A stretch of 56,020 bases of DNA, taken from NCBI GenBank assembly GCA_024641665.1, contig JAHECP010000019.1:1-56020 (forward strand), in the 5' to 3' direction. The translations under genes and the position numbers were made by a program. The notes beneath the pieces were generated by a model, which worked only from the letters and a program-made list of their open reading frames with translations, was not told the DNA's origin and ran no database searches. This document shows positions 39,501-54,792 of this stretch, piece by piece. How positions within the stretch are numbered: the first letter of the stretch is position 1; every line of letters starts with the position of its first letter. The DNA comes from Acidobacteriota bacterium. GTDB lineage: Bacteria; Acidobacteriota; Vicinamibacteria; Vicinamibacterales; JAHECP01.

Positions 39501-39883
39501 AGGAACCTCACAAGGGAACGACCCTTCGAGTATACGACCGTCCTTTCTAACCGCCAAGATCCGTGGTGTTTCGCGTCGAATTGACCCCAGCAGGCTAACG
39601 AATAGGGTTTCATCCGCACTGTCGCGCTGATCGGGCATGTAGGGCTGATCCGATTTCGTGGACAGGTGACTGACGATCGATCCGGCCTTTGTGCTCTTGG
39701 CTCTTGAGGAGAGGGCGCGGAGCCAGCGAAGCTGGCGGAGCGCCCCCACCTTGAAAGAGGCAAGGAGCCTCACGTCATCCGTTCGGTCGATCAGGCTGGC
39801 GAGCCCAGCCGCGTGAACGACGCGTCGAGAGCGGAAAGACGTCTCGATCGCGCCGCCGAGCACGGATCGCCGAAGCTGCGACC
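39501..39883. other. Intergenic region before the IS3-type element
   Basis: These 380 nt are open on the minus strand (upstream frame of the antitoxin) but show no recognised protein pattern. The region includes the expected antitoxin promoter. The border of the neighbouring insertion sequence lies near its right end. Confidence 0.35.
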
Positions 39884-40840
39884 TCACAGGAGGCTCCAGG
39901 AGCCACGATCTCGGTCGAGGCCAGGTTGTACTATCCCCCCTCCTGGGACGAACGGACGGGTGAGCGCCGGCCGCGCGATCAGACCGGCGGCCGCGTGCCG
40001 TTCGTACTCCGCGGGACTGATCAGGCCGAGCGTCGAGTGGCGCCGGCGCTGGTTATAGAACACTTCGATGTAGTCGAACAACTGCCGCTTCGCTTCGCCG
40101 TGACTCTCGAAGTGCTCGCCGAGCTCGCTCTTCACCGTCGAGAAGAACGCTTCCATCACCGCGTTGTCATAGCAATCGCCGCGGCGACTCATGCTACAGG
40201 TGATGCCGTGCGCGGCCAGGACGTCTTGGTAATCCTCGCTCGCGTACGGGGAGCCCTGGTCCGAGTGGTGCAGCAGTCCGGCCTCAGGACACCGCCGTCT
40301 CAGCGCCATCCACAACGCCTTGAGGGCCAGGTGGCGATCATTCACCGCGCTGAGGGCCCACCCGACGACGAACCGGGAGAACAAATCCAGAATCGCCGCG
40401 AGGTACAGCTTGCCGGTGACGCCGATGACCAACTCGGTCGTGTCGCCGACCCACCGTTGATTCGGCGCCGCGGCCGTGAACTGCCGGTCGAGCAGATTGG
40501 CCGCGACCGGCTGATCGTGGTCGCTCATCGTGGTACCCTTGAACCGCTTCCGGACCCGCGCCTTCAGCCCCTCTTCTTGCATGAGCCGGATCACCCGCTT
40601 GTGGCTGACCGGCTCTTGCCACTCGAGGAGATCCCGGTGAATGCGCGGGCTGCCGTACCGGCCCTGGCTCGCGTCGAACGAGGCCCGCACCAGGACCTTC
40701 AACCGCCGATCCCGCTGCGCATGGGCCGACGCCGGGCGTTGGCGCCACGCATAGAACCCGCTCCGGGTCACCCGGAGGCACCGACACAACCGACTGAGCG
40801 CGTGGTGCGCCTTCTCCGCCGCGATGAACTCGAACCTCAC
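39884..40840 (-). CDS. IS3-family transposase OrfB (DDE integrase)
   Basis: A 318-residue frame beginning at GTG 40840, which overlaps the OrfA stop (GTGA). It has the HTH_21 region (HALSRLCRCLRVTRSGFYAW) and the RNase-H-like core with all three acidic residues: Asp in VGDTTEL, Asp in HHSDQGSPYAS, and Glu in NAVMEAFFSTVKSE. The tail FYNQRRRHSTLGLISPAEYE is typical of IS3. Expression of the active OrfAB fusion is expected by -1 frameshifting near the overlap. No internal stop is seen, so the transposase may be functional. Confidence 0.92.
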   Translation of the reverse strand: MRFEFIAAEKAHHALSRLCRCLRVTRSGFYAWRQRPASAHAQRDRRLKVLVRASFDASQGRYGSPRIHRDLLEWQEPVSHKRVIRLMQEEGLKARVRKRFKGTTMSDHDQPVAANLLDRQFTAAAPNQRWVGDTTELVIGVTGKLYLAAILDLFSRFVVGWALSAVNDRHLALKALWMALRRRCPEAGLLHHSDQGSPYASEDYQDVLAAHGITCSMSRRGDCYDNAVMEAFFSTVKSELGEHFESHGEAKRQLFDYIEVFYNQRRRHSTLGLISPAEYERHAAAGLIARPALTRPFVPGGGIVQPGLDRDRGSWSLL

Positions 40841-41154
40841 CGCCGCTCTTTCGCGAAGAAGGCTGCCGCCTTTCTTAGGATCTCCCGCTCCTCCTGCAGG
40901 ATCCGGTTTTCTTTCCGGAGGCGGCTGAGCTCCTCGCGCTCGGCCGTCGTCAGGGCCCCGGGCTTGCCCCGCCCCGCATCCGTCCGGGCCTGCTCGACCC
41001 ACTTCCGGAGCGAGGACTCCGTCAGATCGAGATCGCGGGCCGCCGCGGCGACGGTCTTGCCCTGCTCAAGGACCAGCCGTACCGCCCCGGCTTTGAAATC
41101 CTCAGTGAAGCTGCGTCGCGGTCGTTTCTTCGTCGTGTGGGCCATCGTGGACAT
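40837..41154 (-). CDS. IS3-family transposase OrfA (HTH)
   Basis: A 105-residue protein with a helix-turn-helix (RSFTEDFKAGAVRLVLEQGK, then AAAARDLDLTESSLRKWVEQ) and a C-terminal leucine-zipper-like coiled coil (REELSRLRKENRILQEEREI). The start is placed at ATG 41154, which has the ribosome binding site AAGGGGG about 6 nt upstream. The longer frame from 41181 begins in the terminal region of the element. It binds the ends of the element and fuses to OrfB after frameshifting. Confidence 0.92.
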   Translation of the reverse strand: MSTMAHTTKKRPRRSFTEDFKAGAVRLVLEQGKTVAAAARDLDLTESSLRKWVEQARTDAGRGKPGALTTAEREELSRLRKENRILQEEREILRKAAAFFAKERR

Positions 41155-41190
41155 CGTATCCCCCTTTGGGAAAGTGTCCACGAGACCGGA

Positions 41191-41351
41191 TCAAGCCCAG
41201 CGGCGCTTCGGCCTATCGTGCGCCGCCGCCCGCACGAACGCCACGACGTCGTCGTACCGACTCGTCTCGCGGTTCCTCGTGCGCTCGAGGCGGGTCGGGC
41301 GGATGGCGAATCCAACGTGCGCGGTCGTGGTGCGATGCGTGTGGACGAGAC
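41191..41351 (-). pseudogene. Possible N-terminal fragment of an M14-type peptidase
   Basis: On the minus strand one frame reads ETSRYDDVVAFVRAAA just before the insertion sequence. This resembles the N-terminal segment of M14 zinc carboxypeptidases, where a T-x-R-Y-x-E-V-x-x-F helix precedes the catalytic domain. The rest of the gene is absent, so the insertion may have removed it. The match is short and could be chance. Confidence 0.25.
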
Positions 41352-44600
<3,249 letters not shown>

Positions 44601-44737
44601 GGCGGCCTCCTCGAAACGGACCGGCACAGTCTAGCACCGGCCGTCACGACCGCCCCGCCACGGAACCAATCTACGTAACCTTTCGTAGATCTACCCAATC
44701 GACGCACGGCGGGCGAACGCCGCCGAAGGAGTGCCTC

Positions 44738-46963
<2,226 letters not shown>

Positions 46964-46965
46964 CA

Positions 46966-47171
46966 GGGTGCACCAGGGTGCAACGTGCACGAGGTGCACA
47001 GAGGTGCGAGGTGGCGCCCGGCCTCTCGGTAGGGCGCGTCTTCACTCAACGCGGCGAGCACTCCTGGAACGACCGAGGTCCCGGCCAGGTCAAGAGAAGC
47101 CGCGCGCCAGCGAAGTCGCCGCGCCACCAGGCACCCCGTGCACCGCGTGCACCTGGTGCACCTTGTGCACC
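46966..47171. repeat. GTGCAC-array inverted-repeat element, copy B
   Basis: The left arm starts GGGTGCACCAGGGTGCAACG and continues with GTGCAC units to GGTGCGAGGTGGCGCC. The right arm, read on the other strand, starts GGGTGCACAAGGTGCACC and ends GGTGCCTGGTGGCGCG. The middle contains AGGGCGCGTCTTCACTCAA, close to the middle of copy A at 25602. It fills the space between two convergent genes exactly (stop codons at 46963 and 47172) and has no ORF. Confidence 0.75.
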
Positions 47172-48446
47172 CTAAAACGTGAACCCCGTCGTGAAGTGGA
47201 TGCGCGCGCCGTGGTGCAGGTCGTGGCCCGCCTCGAGGTTGAGACGCACGAGCGGCGCCGTGAAGAAGACGCCGCCGCCGACGCCCTGGTGGAACCGGGC
47301 CTGGCGGACGCTGGTCGCCGCGTCGAACACGGCGCCGACGTCGAAGAACAGCGTGACGCCCGCGCGGCCGACGCCGACCGGCGAGTCGAGCGGCAGGCGC
47401 AGCTCGACGGACGAGGCAGCCAGCTGGTCCCCCGCGTAGGCGCCGGCCCGGTGGCCGCCCAGCGTGGCGGCGCCGCCCAGGAGCGGCTGCGCAAAGGCCG
47501 GCAGCGGCTCACGGGCCCCCTGGTAGAACGCGCGCACCGACAGCACCGCCTGCCCGACCAGACCGACGTAGCCGCGGCCTTCGAGCATGTAGGTGTGCAC
47601 CGTGTCCGGCACGCTGCGGAAGCCGGCGGCGCGCCACGCGACACGCGCCAGGACGGCGTTGCGCGGAAACGCGGGGTCGGCCCGCGTGTCCAGCGTGAGG
47701 TCGGCGCCGACGCTCGACACGCGGTCGTCGGCCCGGCCGAAGGTCACCCTGGCCCAGCGCGCCTCGGCGCCGGCGGTGAGGCCGCGCACCAGCTCGCGCT
47801 CGCCGCGCGCCCACGCCTCCACGCGGTGGTCGTCGAGGTCGAAGTGGGGGTTCTGGCGCGTCCACACGGCCGCGCCGCCGCTGACGCGACCCAGCCGGCC
47901 GCCGGTGAACGCGCGATCGACCTCGAGCGCCGCCCGCTTCTCGCCGCCCCAGGTGAGCGGCACCGAGATCCGCTCGCCGCCGCCGAGCCAGTCCACCAGG
48001 CTCGCGCGCCCGCCGTAGGTGAAGCCGTACTCCTCGGTGTAGTTCAGGACGGGCAGGAACATGAACCGGCTCGCCGCGCGCTTGAAGGGCCGGACGAAGG
48101 GGTTGCCGCCCGGCGCCACCTCGCGCTCGGTGACGACCACAACGAGCACGGCGTGGGTCGTGTCGGTGAGGGACCGGAAGCCCGCCTTCACGTCCACCGC
48201 GGCGAAGCGGCCGCTCGCGCGCAGGCGGTCCTCGACCTGGCGCAGCACGCCGGCGTCGAGCGCGTCGCCGATCCGGACGCCGGTCAGATGGATGACGTCC
48301 GCGTCCGGCGTGCGGTAGTTGCCGTGGATGCGGAACGCCGACACGACAGCTGGAGACGCGGCCTGGCCGCCGGCGGCCGGCGCGACCGCGAGCGTCGCGA
48401 CGATGGCGACCGGAGCGACGGCGAGCGCACGGGCGAACGCCGTCAT
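47172..48446 (-). CDS. BamA/TamA-type outer-membrane barrel with one POTRA domain
   Basis: A 424-residue Omp85-like protein from ATG 48446; the in-frame ATG at 48467 is less likely. It has a signal peptide (residues 1-28), one POTRA-like domain (about 33-110: VVSAFRIHGNYRTPDADVIH, LRQVEDRLRASGRFAAVDV), and a beta-barrel (about 130-424) of amphipathic strands ending in ARIHFTTGFTF, where the terminal Phe is the usual assembly signal. It may insert or translocate an outer-membrane partner. With one POTRA it is not the main BamA. It starts 1 nt after the stop of the exported-protein gene upstream (TGAC-ATG), so the two are one transcript. Confidence 0.85.
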   Translation of the reverse strand: MTAFARALAVAPVAIVATLAVAPAAGGQAASPAVVSAFRIHGNYRTPDADVIHLTGVRIGDALDAGVLRQVEDRLRASGRFAAVDVKAGFRSLTDTTHAVLVVVVTEREVAPGGNPFVRPFKRAASRFMFLPVLNYTEEYGFTYGGRASLVDWLGGGERISVPLTWGGEKRAALEVDRAFTGGRLGRVSGGAAVWTRQNPHFDLDDHRVEAWARGERELVRGLTAGAEARWARVTFGRADDRVSSVGADLTLDTRADPAFPRNAVLARVAWRAAGFRSVPDTVHTYMLEGRGYVGLVGQAVLSVRAFYQGAREPLPAFAQPLLGGAATLGGHRAGAYAGDQLAASSVELRLPLDSPVGVGRAGVTLFFDVGAVFDAATSVRQARFHQGVGGGVFFTAPLVRLNLEAGHDLHHGARIHFTTGFTF

Positions 48447-48447
48447 G

Positions 48448-49413
48448 TCAGCGCTCCGTCGGATCAAAAGGCTCCCGTCCCCTTTTGATCCGCGATTTCA
48501 CGTCGGCCTGCCGGTAATCGTAGAACTCGCGCCGGTAGCGGAGCTGGAACGTGCCGGTGGCGAGCGTCAGGGCGCCGGACATCTCGATCCGGCGCGGCAG
48601 CCACACGCCCTGGAACGGCTGCCCCATCGTCATCGACGCCTTCAGATCGTCGAGGCGCACCAGCCAGCGACCGGGCAGGAAGCCGAAGCCGACGTTGTCG
48701 AGGGTGTACTTGACGATTTGATGCTCCTGCGGATCGATCCACAGGGTGACCATGACGACCTTGTCCATCCGCTCGAGCACCTTCCGTCCCTCGTCGTCTT
48801 CTTCGTCCTGGTCGGCGAAGAGGCGCTTCGGGTAGTACTCGATGCGCACCACCTCGCGGCCCTCGAACGGCTCGCGGCCGGCGAGGTAGTAGTTGCCGGG
48901 CTCGTAGGGCAGGTCGAGGAAGTAGGCCTCGGAGATGAGCCGGGGCTCGAAGCCCCGGACGCTGCGGGTGCCGCGTTCGGGGTGGCCGCCCTCGGCGGGC
49001 GTCCCGCCGGCCTCCGCCCGGCGCCGCTCCTGCCGGGCCTGGCGGTCCTCCTCCTCCCGCAGCCACTTGTCCTCGTACGCCCGGCGCTGCTGCTCGTCGA
49101 GCGTCACGCCGTTGTACTTGACCGGGCTCCGCACCAGGAGGCCGTCGCGCACGTACCAGGTGAACTCGCGCCGGAACCCCTCGATCGGAACCTGGCCCGG
49201 TCCGCGGACGTCGAGGCGCTCCGTCTCGTCCAGGACGTACTCGCGCAGCTTCTTCCAGTTGTCGTCCCGCCGCTCGAGGACCTGCTTCATGAACACGTCG
49301 AGGTCCGTCGGGGCCTGCCGGGCGACGGGGCGTGTCGGGAACGCCAGGACGAGCATCAGGGTGCAGATCGCGGTGGCGGGCAGGATCCGGCTCCAAGGTC
49401 GTTCGACGCGCAC
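48448..49413 (-). CDS. Exported protein of unknown function paired with the BamA-like barrel
   Basis: A 321-residue protein with a signal peptide (residues 1-32, ending VARQ). A helical stretch (FMKQVLERRDDNWKKLREYV) follows. The region around residues 115-145 is charged (WLREEEDRQARQERRRAE), and the C-terminal half has LolA-like strands (EVVRIEYYPKRLFADQDEE, TLWIDPQEHQIVKYTLDN, GVWLPRRIEMSG). Layout and motif order resemble the protein at 16260-17180, which suggests one paralogous family. Its stop and the start of the barrel gene are 1 nt apart. It probably acts in the periplasm with the barrel, but no biochemical role can be named. Confidence 0.7.
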   Translation of the reverse strand: MRVERPWSRILPATAICTLMLVLAFPTRPVARQAPTDLDVFMKQVLERRDDNWKKLREYVLDETERLDVRGPGQVPIEGFRREFTWYVRDGLLVRSPVKYNGVTLDEQQRRAYEDKWLREEEDRQARQERRRAEAGGTPAEGGHPERGTRSVRGFEPRLISEAYFLDLPYEPGNYYLAGREPFEGREVVRIEYYPKRLFADQDEEDDEGRKVLERMDKVVMVTLWIDPQEHQIVKYTLDNVGFGFLPGRWLVRLDDLKASMTMGQPFQGVWLPRRIEMSGALTLATGTFQLRYRREFYDYRQADVKSRIKRGREPFDPTER

Positions 49414-49655
49414 GCGGTTCTCCCTGGCAGGCTGGGCAGCTTCCGAAAGCTGGATACGCGCCTATTCGCCAAAAAGTTCAGGGGCGCCGGAATTTCATGC
49501 CGGAAAACCGGCAACGTGCGACGGCCTGCCGTCGCTCGACGGCTCCAGAGCGCGCACGGCGCGAGATCGGCGCGTGCCTGCACGTCCCGCCGCGGTCCCG
49601 CCCGCGGCACGCCCGCCAGCGTCCCTGGCCCTGCGCTTGCACTTTTGGGGAGCGC

Positions 49656-50792
49656 ATGAAGACCCGCGTCTTCCAACGCGAGGGACTTCAGCCGTTGCTC
49701 GAAGCCCTCGCCGAGCAGTTCGATCGCATCATCGGTCCCACCGTCCGCGACGGCGCAATCGTGCTCGACGAGATCGCGTCCGACGCCGATCTGCCTGCCG
49801 GCTGGACGGACGATCAGCAGCCCGGCCGCTATCGCGTCGGCTGGCGCGACGACGAAGCGGTGTTCGGCTTTGCGGCCGGCCCGCACGCCTGGAAGCGGTT
49901 CCTGGCCCCGCCCGACGTGCGTATCTGGACCGTCCGGCGCGACGCCGGGCGGCTGCAGTTCGAACCCGGTCGCACGGTGCCGCGCCGCGATGCCTTCGTC
50001 GGCGTGCGCCCGTGCGACCTCGCTGCGCTCGACATCCTCGACCGCGTCTACCTGCAGGGCCCCTACGTCGATCCGGGCTATCAGGCGCGCCGCCAGGCCA
50101 TCGGCATCGTCGCGGTCAACTGCACGGCGCCGGGCGGCACCTGCTTCTGCGCGTCGATGGGCACCGGCCCGCGGGCGGGCGCGGGCTTCGACCTCGCGCT
50201 CACCGAGCTCGTGGGCGACGGCCGTCACGAGTTCCTCGCCGAGGCCGGCTCCGCGCGCGGCGAGGGGTGGCTGGACAAAGTGCCCTCGCGCGAGGCCTCG
50301 GCCGACGACCGCGCGGCGGCCGCGCGCGCGCTGGAGGAGGCCGCCGGGCGCATGGGCCGCCGGCTCGACGCCGAGGGCCTCGGCGATCTGCTCTACGACC
50401 ACCTCGACCACGAGGCATGGGACGACGTGGCCGCGCGGTGCCTCACCTGCGGCAACTGCACGCTCGTCTGCCCGACCTGCTTCTGCACGCTGGTCGAGGA
50501 CCGCTCGAGCCTCGGGGGCGAGTCGGCCGAGCGCTGGAAGCGGTGGGACTCCTGCTTCTCGCGGGAGCACTCGTACATCCACGGCGGCTACCTGCGGGCG
50601 TCCGGACGGTCCCGCTACCGGCAGTGGATGACCCACAAGCTGGCCGGCTGGCACGACCAGTTCGGCACCAGCGGGTGCGTCGGCTGCGGCCGCTGCATCA
50701 CCTGGTGTCCGGTCGGCATCGACATCACGGAGGAGGCCCGCCGGATCCGTGGCGCCGAGGGGACACCTGCCGCGGAGAGGATACGCTCATGA
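49656..50792 (+). CDS. Group 3b hydrogenase-associated 4Fe-4S subunit (beta subunit)
   Basis: A 378-residue iron-sulfur protein like the beta subunit of bidirectional NAD(P)-linked hydrogenases (sulfhydrogenase HydB). Two 4Fe-4S motifs are seen: [16 protein letters not shown] at about 265-280, and [17 protein letters not shown] near residue 342. [18 protein letters not shown] and [19 protein letters not shown] are also family features. It carries electrons between the NiFe module and the flavin subunit. ATG 49656 has a GGGGAG ribosome binding site. It is the first gene of a six-gene group whose members overlap or lie within 22 nt. Confidence 0.9.
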   Translation: MKTRVFQREGLQPLLEALAEQFDRIIGPTVRDGAIVLDEIASDADLPAGWTDDQQPGRYRVGWRDDEAVFGFAAGPHAWKRFLAPPDVRIWTVRRDAGRLQFEPGRTVPRRDAFVGVRPCDLAALDILDRVYLQGPYVDPGYQARRQAIGIVAVNCTAPGGTCFCASMGTGPRAGAGFDLALTELVGDGRHEFLAEAGSARGEGWLDKVPSREASADDRAAAARALEEAAGRMGRRLDAEGLGDLLYDHLDHEAWDDVAARCLTCGNCTLVCPTCFCTLVEDRSSLGGESAERWKRWDSCFSREHSYIHGGYLRASGRSRYRQWMTHKLAGWHDQFGTSGCVGCGRCITWCPVGIDITEEARRIRGAEGTPAAERIRS

Positions 50793-51256
50793 AGACCATC
50801 GACGTCCTGCTTGCCGAGCATCCCTTCTTCCAGGGCATGGCGCCCGGCTACCTCGAGTTCATCGCGGGCTGCGGGCGCAACGTGCAGTTCGAGCCGGGCC
50901 GCTACATCCACCGGGAGGGCCAGGAGGCCAACGAGTTCTACGCCATCCGGCACGGCAAGGTCGCGCTCGAGATCTTCGTGCCGGGCCGGGGCCCCACGAC
51001 GCTGCAGACGCTCGACGAAGGCGACGTCTTCGGCTGGTCCTGGATCTTCCCGCCCTACAAGTGGGTGTTCGACGCGCGGGCGGTGGAGCTCACCCGGGCC
51101 GTCGCGTTCGACGGAGTGTGCCTGCGCACCAAGTGCGAGGGCGACGCGCAGCTCGGCTACGACTTCATGAAGCGCTTCGCGCAGATGGTGGCGAAGCGTC
51201 TCGACGCGGTCCGGCTGCAGCTGCTCGACGTCTACGGCACGGTCGAGCGCCGCTAG
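50789..51256 (+). CDS. Cyclic nucleotide-binding domain protein in hydrogenase operon
   Basis: A 155-residue protein with a CRP-type cyclic nucleotide-binding beta-roll (about 10-120: [60 protein letters not shown]). There is no DNA-binding HTH. The typical phosphate-binding arginine is not clear (region FGWSW). Such CNMP-binding proteins occur in group 3b hydrogenase operons of other bacteria. Position between two electron-transfer subunits (4-nt overlap with the beta subunit and 9 nt before gamma) suggests it is a part or regulator of the complex. The ligand is unknown. Confidence 0.85.
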   Translation: MKTIDVLLAEHPFFQGMAPGYLEFIAGCGRNVQFEPGRYIHREGQEANEFYAIRHGKVALEIFVPGRGPTTLQTLDEGDVFGWSWIFPPYKWVFDARAVELTRAVAFDGVCLRTKCEGDAQLGYDFMKRFAQMVAKRLDAVRLQLLDVYGTVERR

Positions 51257-51265
51257 GAGGGGTCC

Positions 51266-52156
51266 ATGGCGGAGGCACCGACCGGCGTCCAGACACCCGC
51301 ATCGGCGGCCCGCCACGCGGCGCAGCGGCCGCCCGCCGGCCTGCTGCCGGCGAGCTTCCGCGTGACGAGCCGGCGGCGGGAGACGCGCGACACGTTCACG
51401 CTGGAGCTGGTCCCGGTCGACGGCGGGCCGGAGATCCGGTTCGAGCCCGGGCAGTTCAACATGCTCTACGTGCTGGGCGTGGGCGAGGTGCCGATCTCGA
51501 TCAGCGGCGATCCGGGCCGGCCCTCCACCCTCGTGCACACGGTCCGGTCGGTCGGCGCCGTCACCCGGGCCCTGTGCGCCCTTCGCAAGGGCGACGTCGT
51601 CGGCGTGCGCGGCCCCTTCGGCAGCGCCTGGCCCGTGGACGCCGCCGCCGGCCACGACGTCCTGGTGGTGGCGGGCGGCATCGGCATCGCGCCGGTGCGC
51701 CCGATCCTGCACCGGGTGCTGGCGCAGCGCGCGCGCTACGGGCGCGTCGTGCTCCTCTACGGCGCGCGCACGCCGGCCGACCTGCTCTACACGCGCGACC
51801 TCGAGCACTGGCGGTCGCGGCTGGACGCCGAGGTGCAGGTCACGGTGGACTCGGCCGACCGCACGTGGCGCGGCAACGTCGGCACGGTGGCCACGCTCAT
51901 CGGCCGCGCGCCGATCGACGCCGAGCAGGCGACGGCGTTCGTCTGCGGCCCCGAGGTCATGATGCGGTTCGTGGCGATCGCGCTGCAGCAGCGCGGCATG
52001 GCCGGCCGCCAGATCTTCCTGTCGCTGGAGCGCAACATGACGTGCGCGGTCGGGCTCTGCGGCCACTGCCAGCTCGGCCCCTACTTCGTCTGCAAGGACG
52101 GTCCCGTGTTCGATCTGCCGCGCGTGAGGCCGTTCCTGACCGTTCGGGAGATGTGA
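51266..52156 (+). CDS. Hydrogenase FAD/NAD(P)-binding subunit (gamma subunit)
   Basis: A 296-residue flavoprotein of the ferredoxin-reductase type, equivalent to sulfhydrogenase HydG. FAD binding: [23 protein letters not shown](P) binding: [19 protein letters not shown]. The C-terminal 2Fe-2S ligands are in [20 protein letters not shown]. It passes electrons between NAD(P)H and the iron-sulfur chain. The ATG is 9 nt after the CNMP-domain gene, with a GGAGG ribosome binding site. The stop overlaps the start of the small subunit (TGATG). Confidence 0.93.
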   Translation: MAEAPTGVQTPASAARHAAQRPPAGLLPASFRVTSRRRETRDTFTLELVPVDGGPEIRFEPGQFNMLYVLGVGEVPISISGDPGRPSTLVHTVRSVGAVTRALCALRKGDVVGVRGPFGSAWPVDAAAGHDVLVVAGGIGIAPVRPILHRVLAQRARYGRVVLLYGARTPADLLYTRDLEHWRSRLDAEVQVTVDSADRTWRGNVGTVATLIGRAPIDAEQATAFVCGPEVMMRFVAIALQQRGMAGRQIFLSLERNMTCAVGLCGHCQLGPYFVCKDGPVFDLPRVRPFLTVREM

Positions 52157-52952
52157 TGGGCCGCACCCGCAAACCCAAGCTGGCCGTGTGGAAGTTCGCC
52201 TCGTGCGACGGCTGTCAGTTGAGCCTGCTCGACTGCGAGGACGAGCTGCTCGACGTGGTCGGCGCCGTGGAGATTGCGTACTTCCCCGAGGCGACGCGCG
52301 TCAGCTCGCGCGGCCCCTACGACCTGTCGCTCGTCGAGGGCTCGATCACGACCCTCGACGACATCCGCCGCATCGCCACCATCCGCAAGGCGTCGAAGCG
52401 GCTGGTGACCATCGGCGCGTGCGCCACGGCCGGCGGAATCCAGGCACTGCGCAACTTCAAGGACGTGCACGAGTTCGTGGCGGCCGTCTACGCGCGCCCC
52501 GACTACATCGACACCCTCGACCGCTCGCTGCCCATCGCGCACTACGTGCCGGTGGACTTCGAGCTACGGGGCTGCCCGATCAACAAGTACCAGCTCCTCG
52601 AGCTGCTGAGCGCGCTCCTCGCGGGCCGGCGCCCCTCGTTCCCCGAGCACAGCGTCTGCATCGAGTGCAAGCGGCGCGGCGCGGTCTGCGTGATGGTCGC
52701 GCAGGGCACGCCCTGCCTCGGCCCGATCACCCACGCGGGCTGCGGCGCCATCTGCCCGGCGTTCGCCCGGGGCTGCTACGGCTGCTACGGCCCCATGGAA
52801 ACGCCCAACACCGCGTCGCTCGGCGAGCGGTGGACCGCGCTCGGCGTCCCGCCCGCCGCCCAGGCGCGCGCCCTGCGAACCTTCAACGCCTGGGCCGAGC
52901 CGTTCCGGGCGGCCGCCGACGCCGCGGCCGCCGCGGGAAAGGACCGCCAGCC

Positions 52953-52956
<4 letters not shown>
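52156..52956 (+). CDS. NiFe-hydrogenase small subunit (group 3b delta subunit)
   Basis: A 266-residue small subunit with Cys residues for 4Fe-4S clusters: [17 protein letters not shown] (proximal), [24 protein letters not shown], and the C-terminal set [20 protein letters not shown], then [20 protein letters not shown]. It lacks a Tat signal peptide, in keeping with a cytosolic group 3b enzyme. It sits between the flavin subunit (1-nt overlap) and the large subunit (ATGA overlap). It transfers electrons from the NiFe site to the gamma/beta subunits. Confidence 0.95.
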
Positions 52957-54248
<1,292 letters not shown>

Positions 54249-54270
54249 AGGCTCACGGCTCAGGGCTCAC

Positions 54271-54747
54271 GTGGAGATGAACGCGTCAGTGCTCGTGATT
54301 GGCGTCGGGAACGCCGAGGCCGGCGACGATGCGGCCGGCGTGGCGGCGGTGCGTCGGCTGCGTGGCCGGGTGCCGGCCCGGGTGACGCTCATCGAGGCGA
54401 GCGGCGATCTGACGCCGCTCCTCGAGACCTGGCGCCCCGCAGCCGCGGTCGTCATCGTCGACGCGATGCGGTCGGGCGCCCGCGCGGGTACGGTGCGCCG
54501 CTTCGACGCGGCAGCCACGCCGCTGCCCGCTCGCGCGTTCCGTGCCGCGTCCTCGCACACCTTCGGCGTCGCGGAGGTCGTCGAGCTCGCGCGGGCGCTC
54601 GGCGGACTGCCGGCGCGCCTCGCCGTGTACGGCATCGAGGGCGCCTGCTTCGAGAGCGGTTGCGCGCTGACGCCGGAGGTCGACGCCGGCGTGCGCGACG
54701 TCGTGGAGCGCGTCCTCGGCGAGGTGCGGACGACGGCCCTTCCCTGA
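54271..54747 (+). CDS. Hydrogenase maturation protease (HyaD/HycI family)
   Basis: A 158-residue endopeptidase that removes the C-terminal peptide of the large subunit after nickel insertion. Family features: VIGVGNAEAGDDAAGVAAVR (metal-binding Asp/Glu), VVIVDAMRSGARAGTVRRF, and a His in SSHTFGVAEVVELA. The GTG at 54271 or the ATG at 54277 may be the start; GTGGAG in front of the ATG is a good ribosome binding site, so the ATG is slightly preferred. It follows the large subunit by 22 nt on the same strand. Confidence 0.88.
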   Translation: MEMNASVLVIGVGNAEAGDDAAGVAAVRRLRGRVPARVTLIEASGDLTPLLETWRPAAAVVIVDAMRSGARAGTVRRFDAAATPLPARAFRAASSHTFGVAEVVELARALGGLPARLAVYGIEGACFESGCALTPEVDAGVRDVVERVLGEVRTTALP

Positions 54748-54792
54748 GCCCCGCGGTCCCTGGGGCGGACGACGCCCGTGCTACCATGCGGC

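Larger units (their letters stand above)
39884..41190 (-). mobile_element. IS3-family insertion sequence
   Basis: The segment holds OrfA and OrfB in the typical overlapping arrangement of IS3 elements, about 1.3 kb in all. The outer borders are approximate. The right side, upstream of OrfA, has CGTGGACACTTTCCC about 30 nt before the OrfA start; a matching left inverted repeat is not obvious by eye. The element separates the toxin-antitoxin pair at 39007 from the tricorn-like gene. Confidence 0.7.

Noticed and set aside
40837-41002. Frameshift mutation between the two IS3 ORFs
   Set aside because: The overlapping OrfA/OrfB arrangement is normal for IS3 elements, which make the fusion by programmed -1 frameshifting.
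48935-51256. 773-residue open frame upstream of the CNMP-domain gene
   Set aside because: Its N-terminal two-thirds is Arg/Pro/Ala-rich shadow of neighbouring genes. The real protein begins at ATG 50789, where homology starts and the overlap with the beta subunit is normal.
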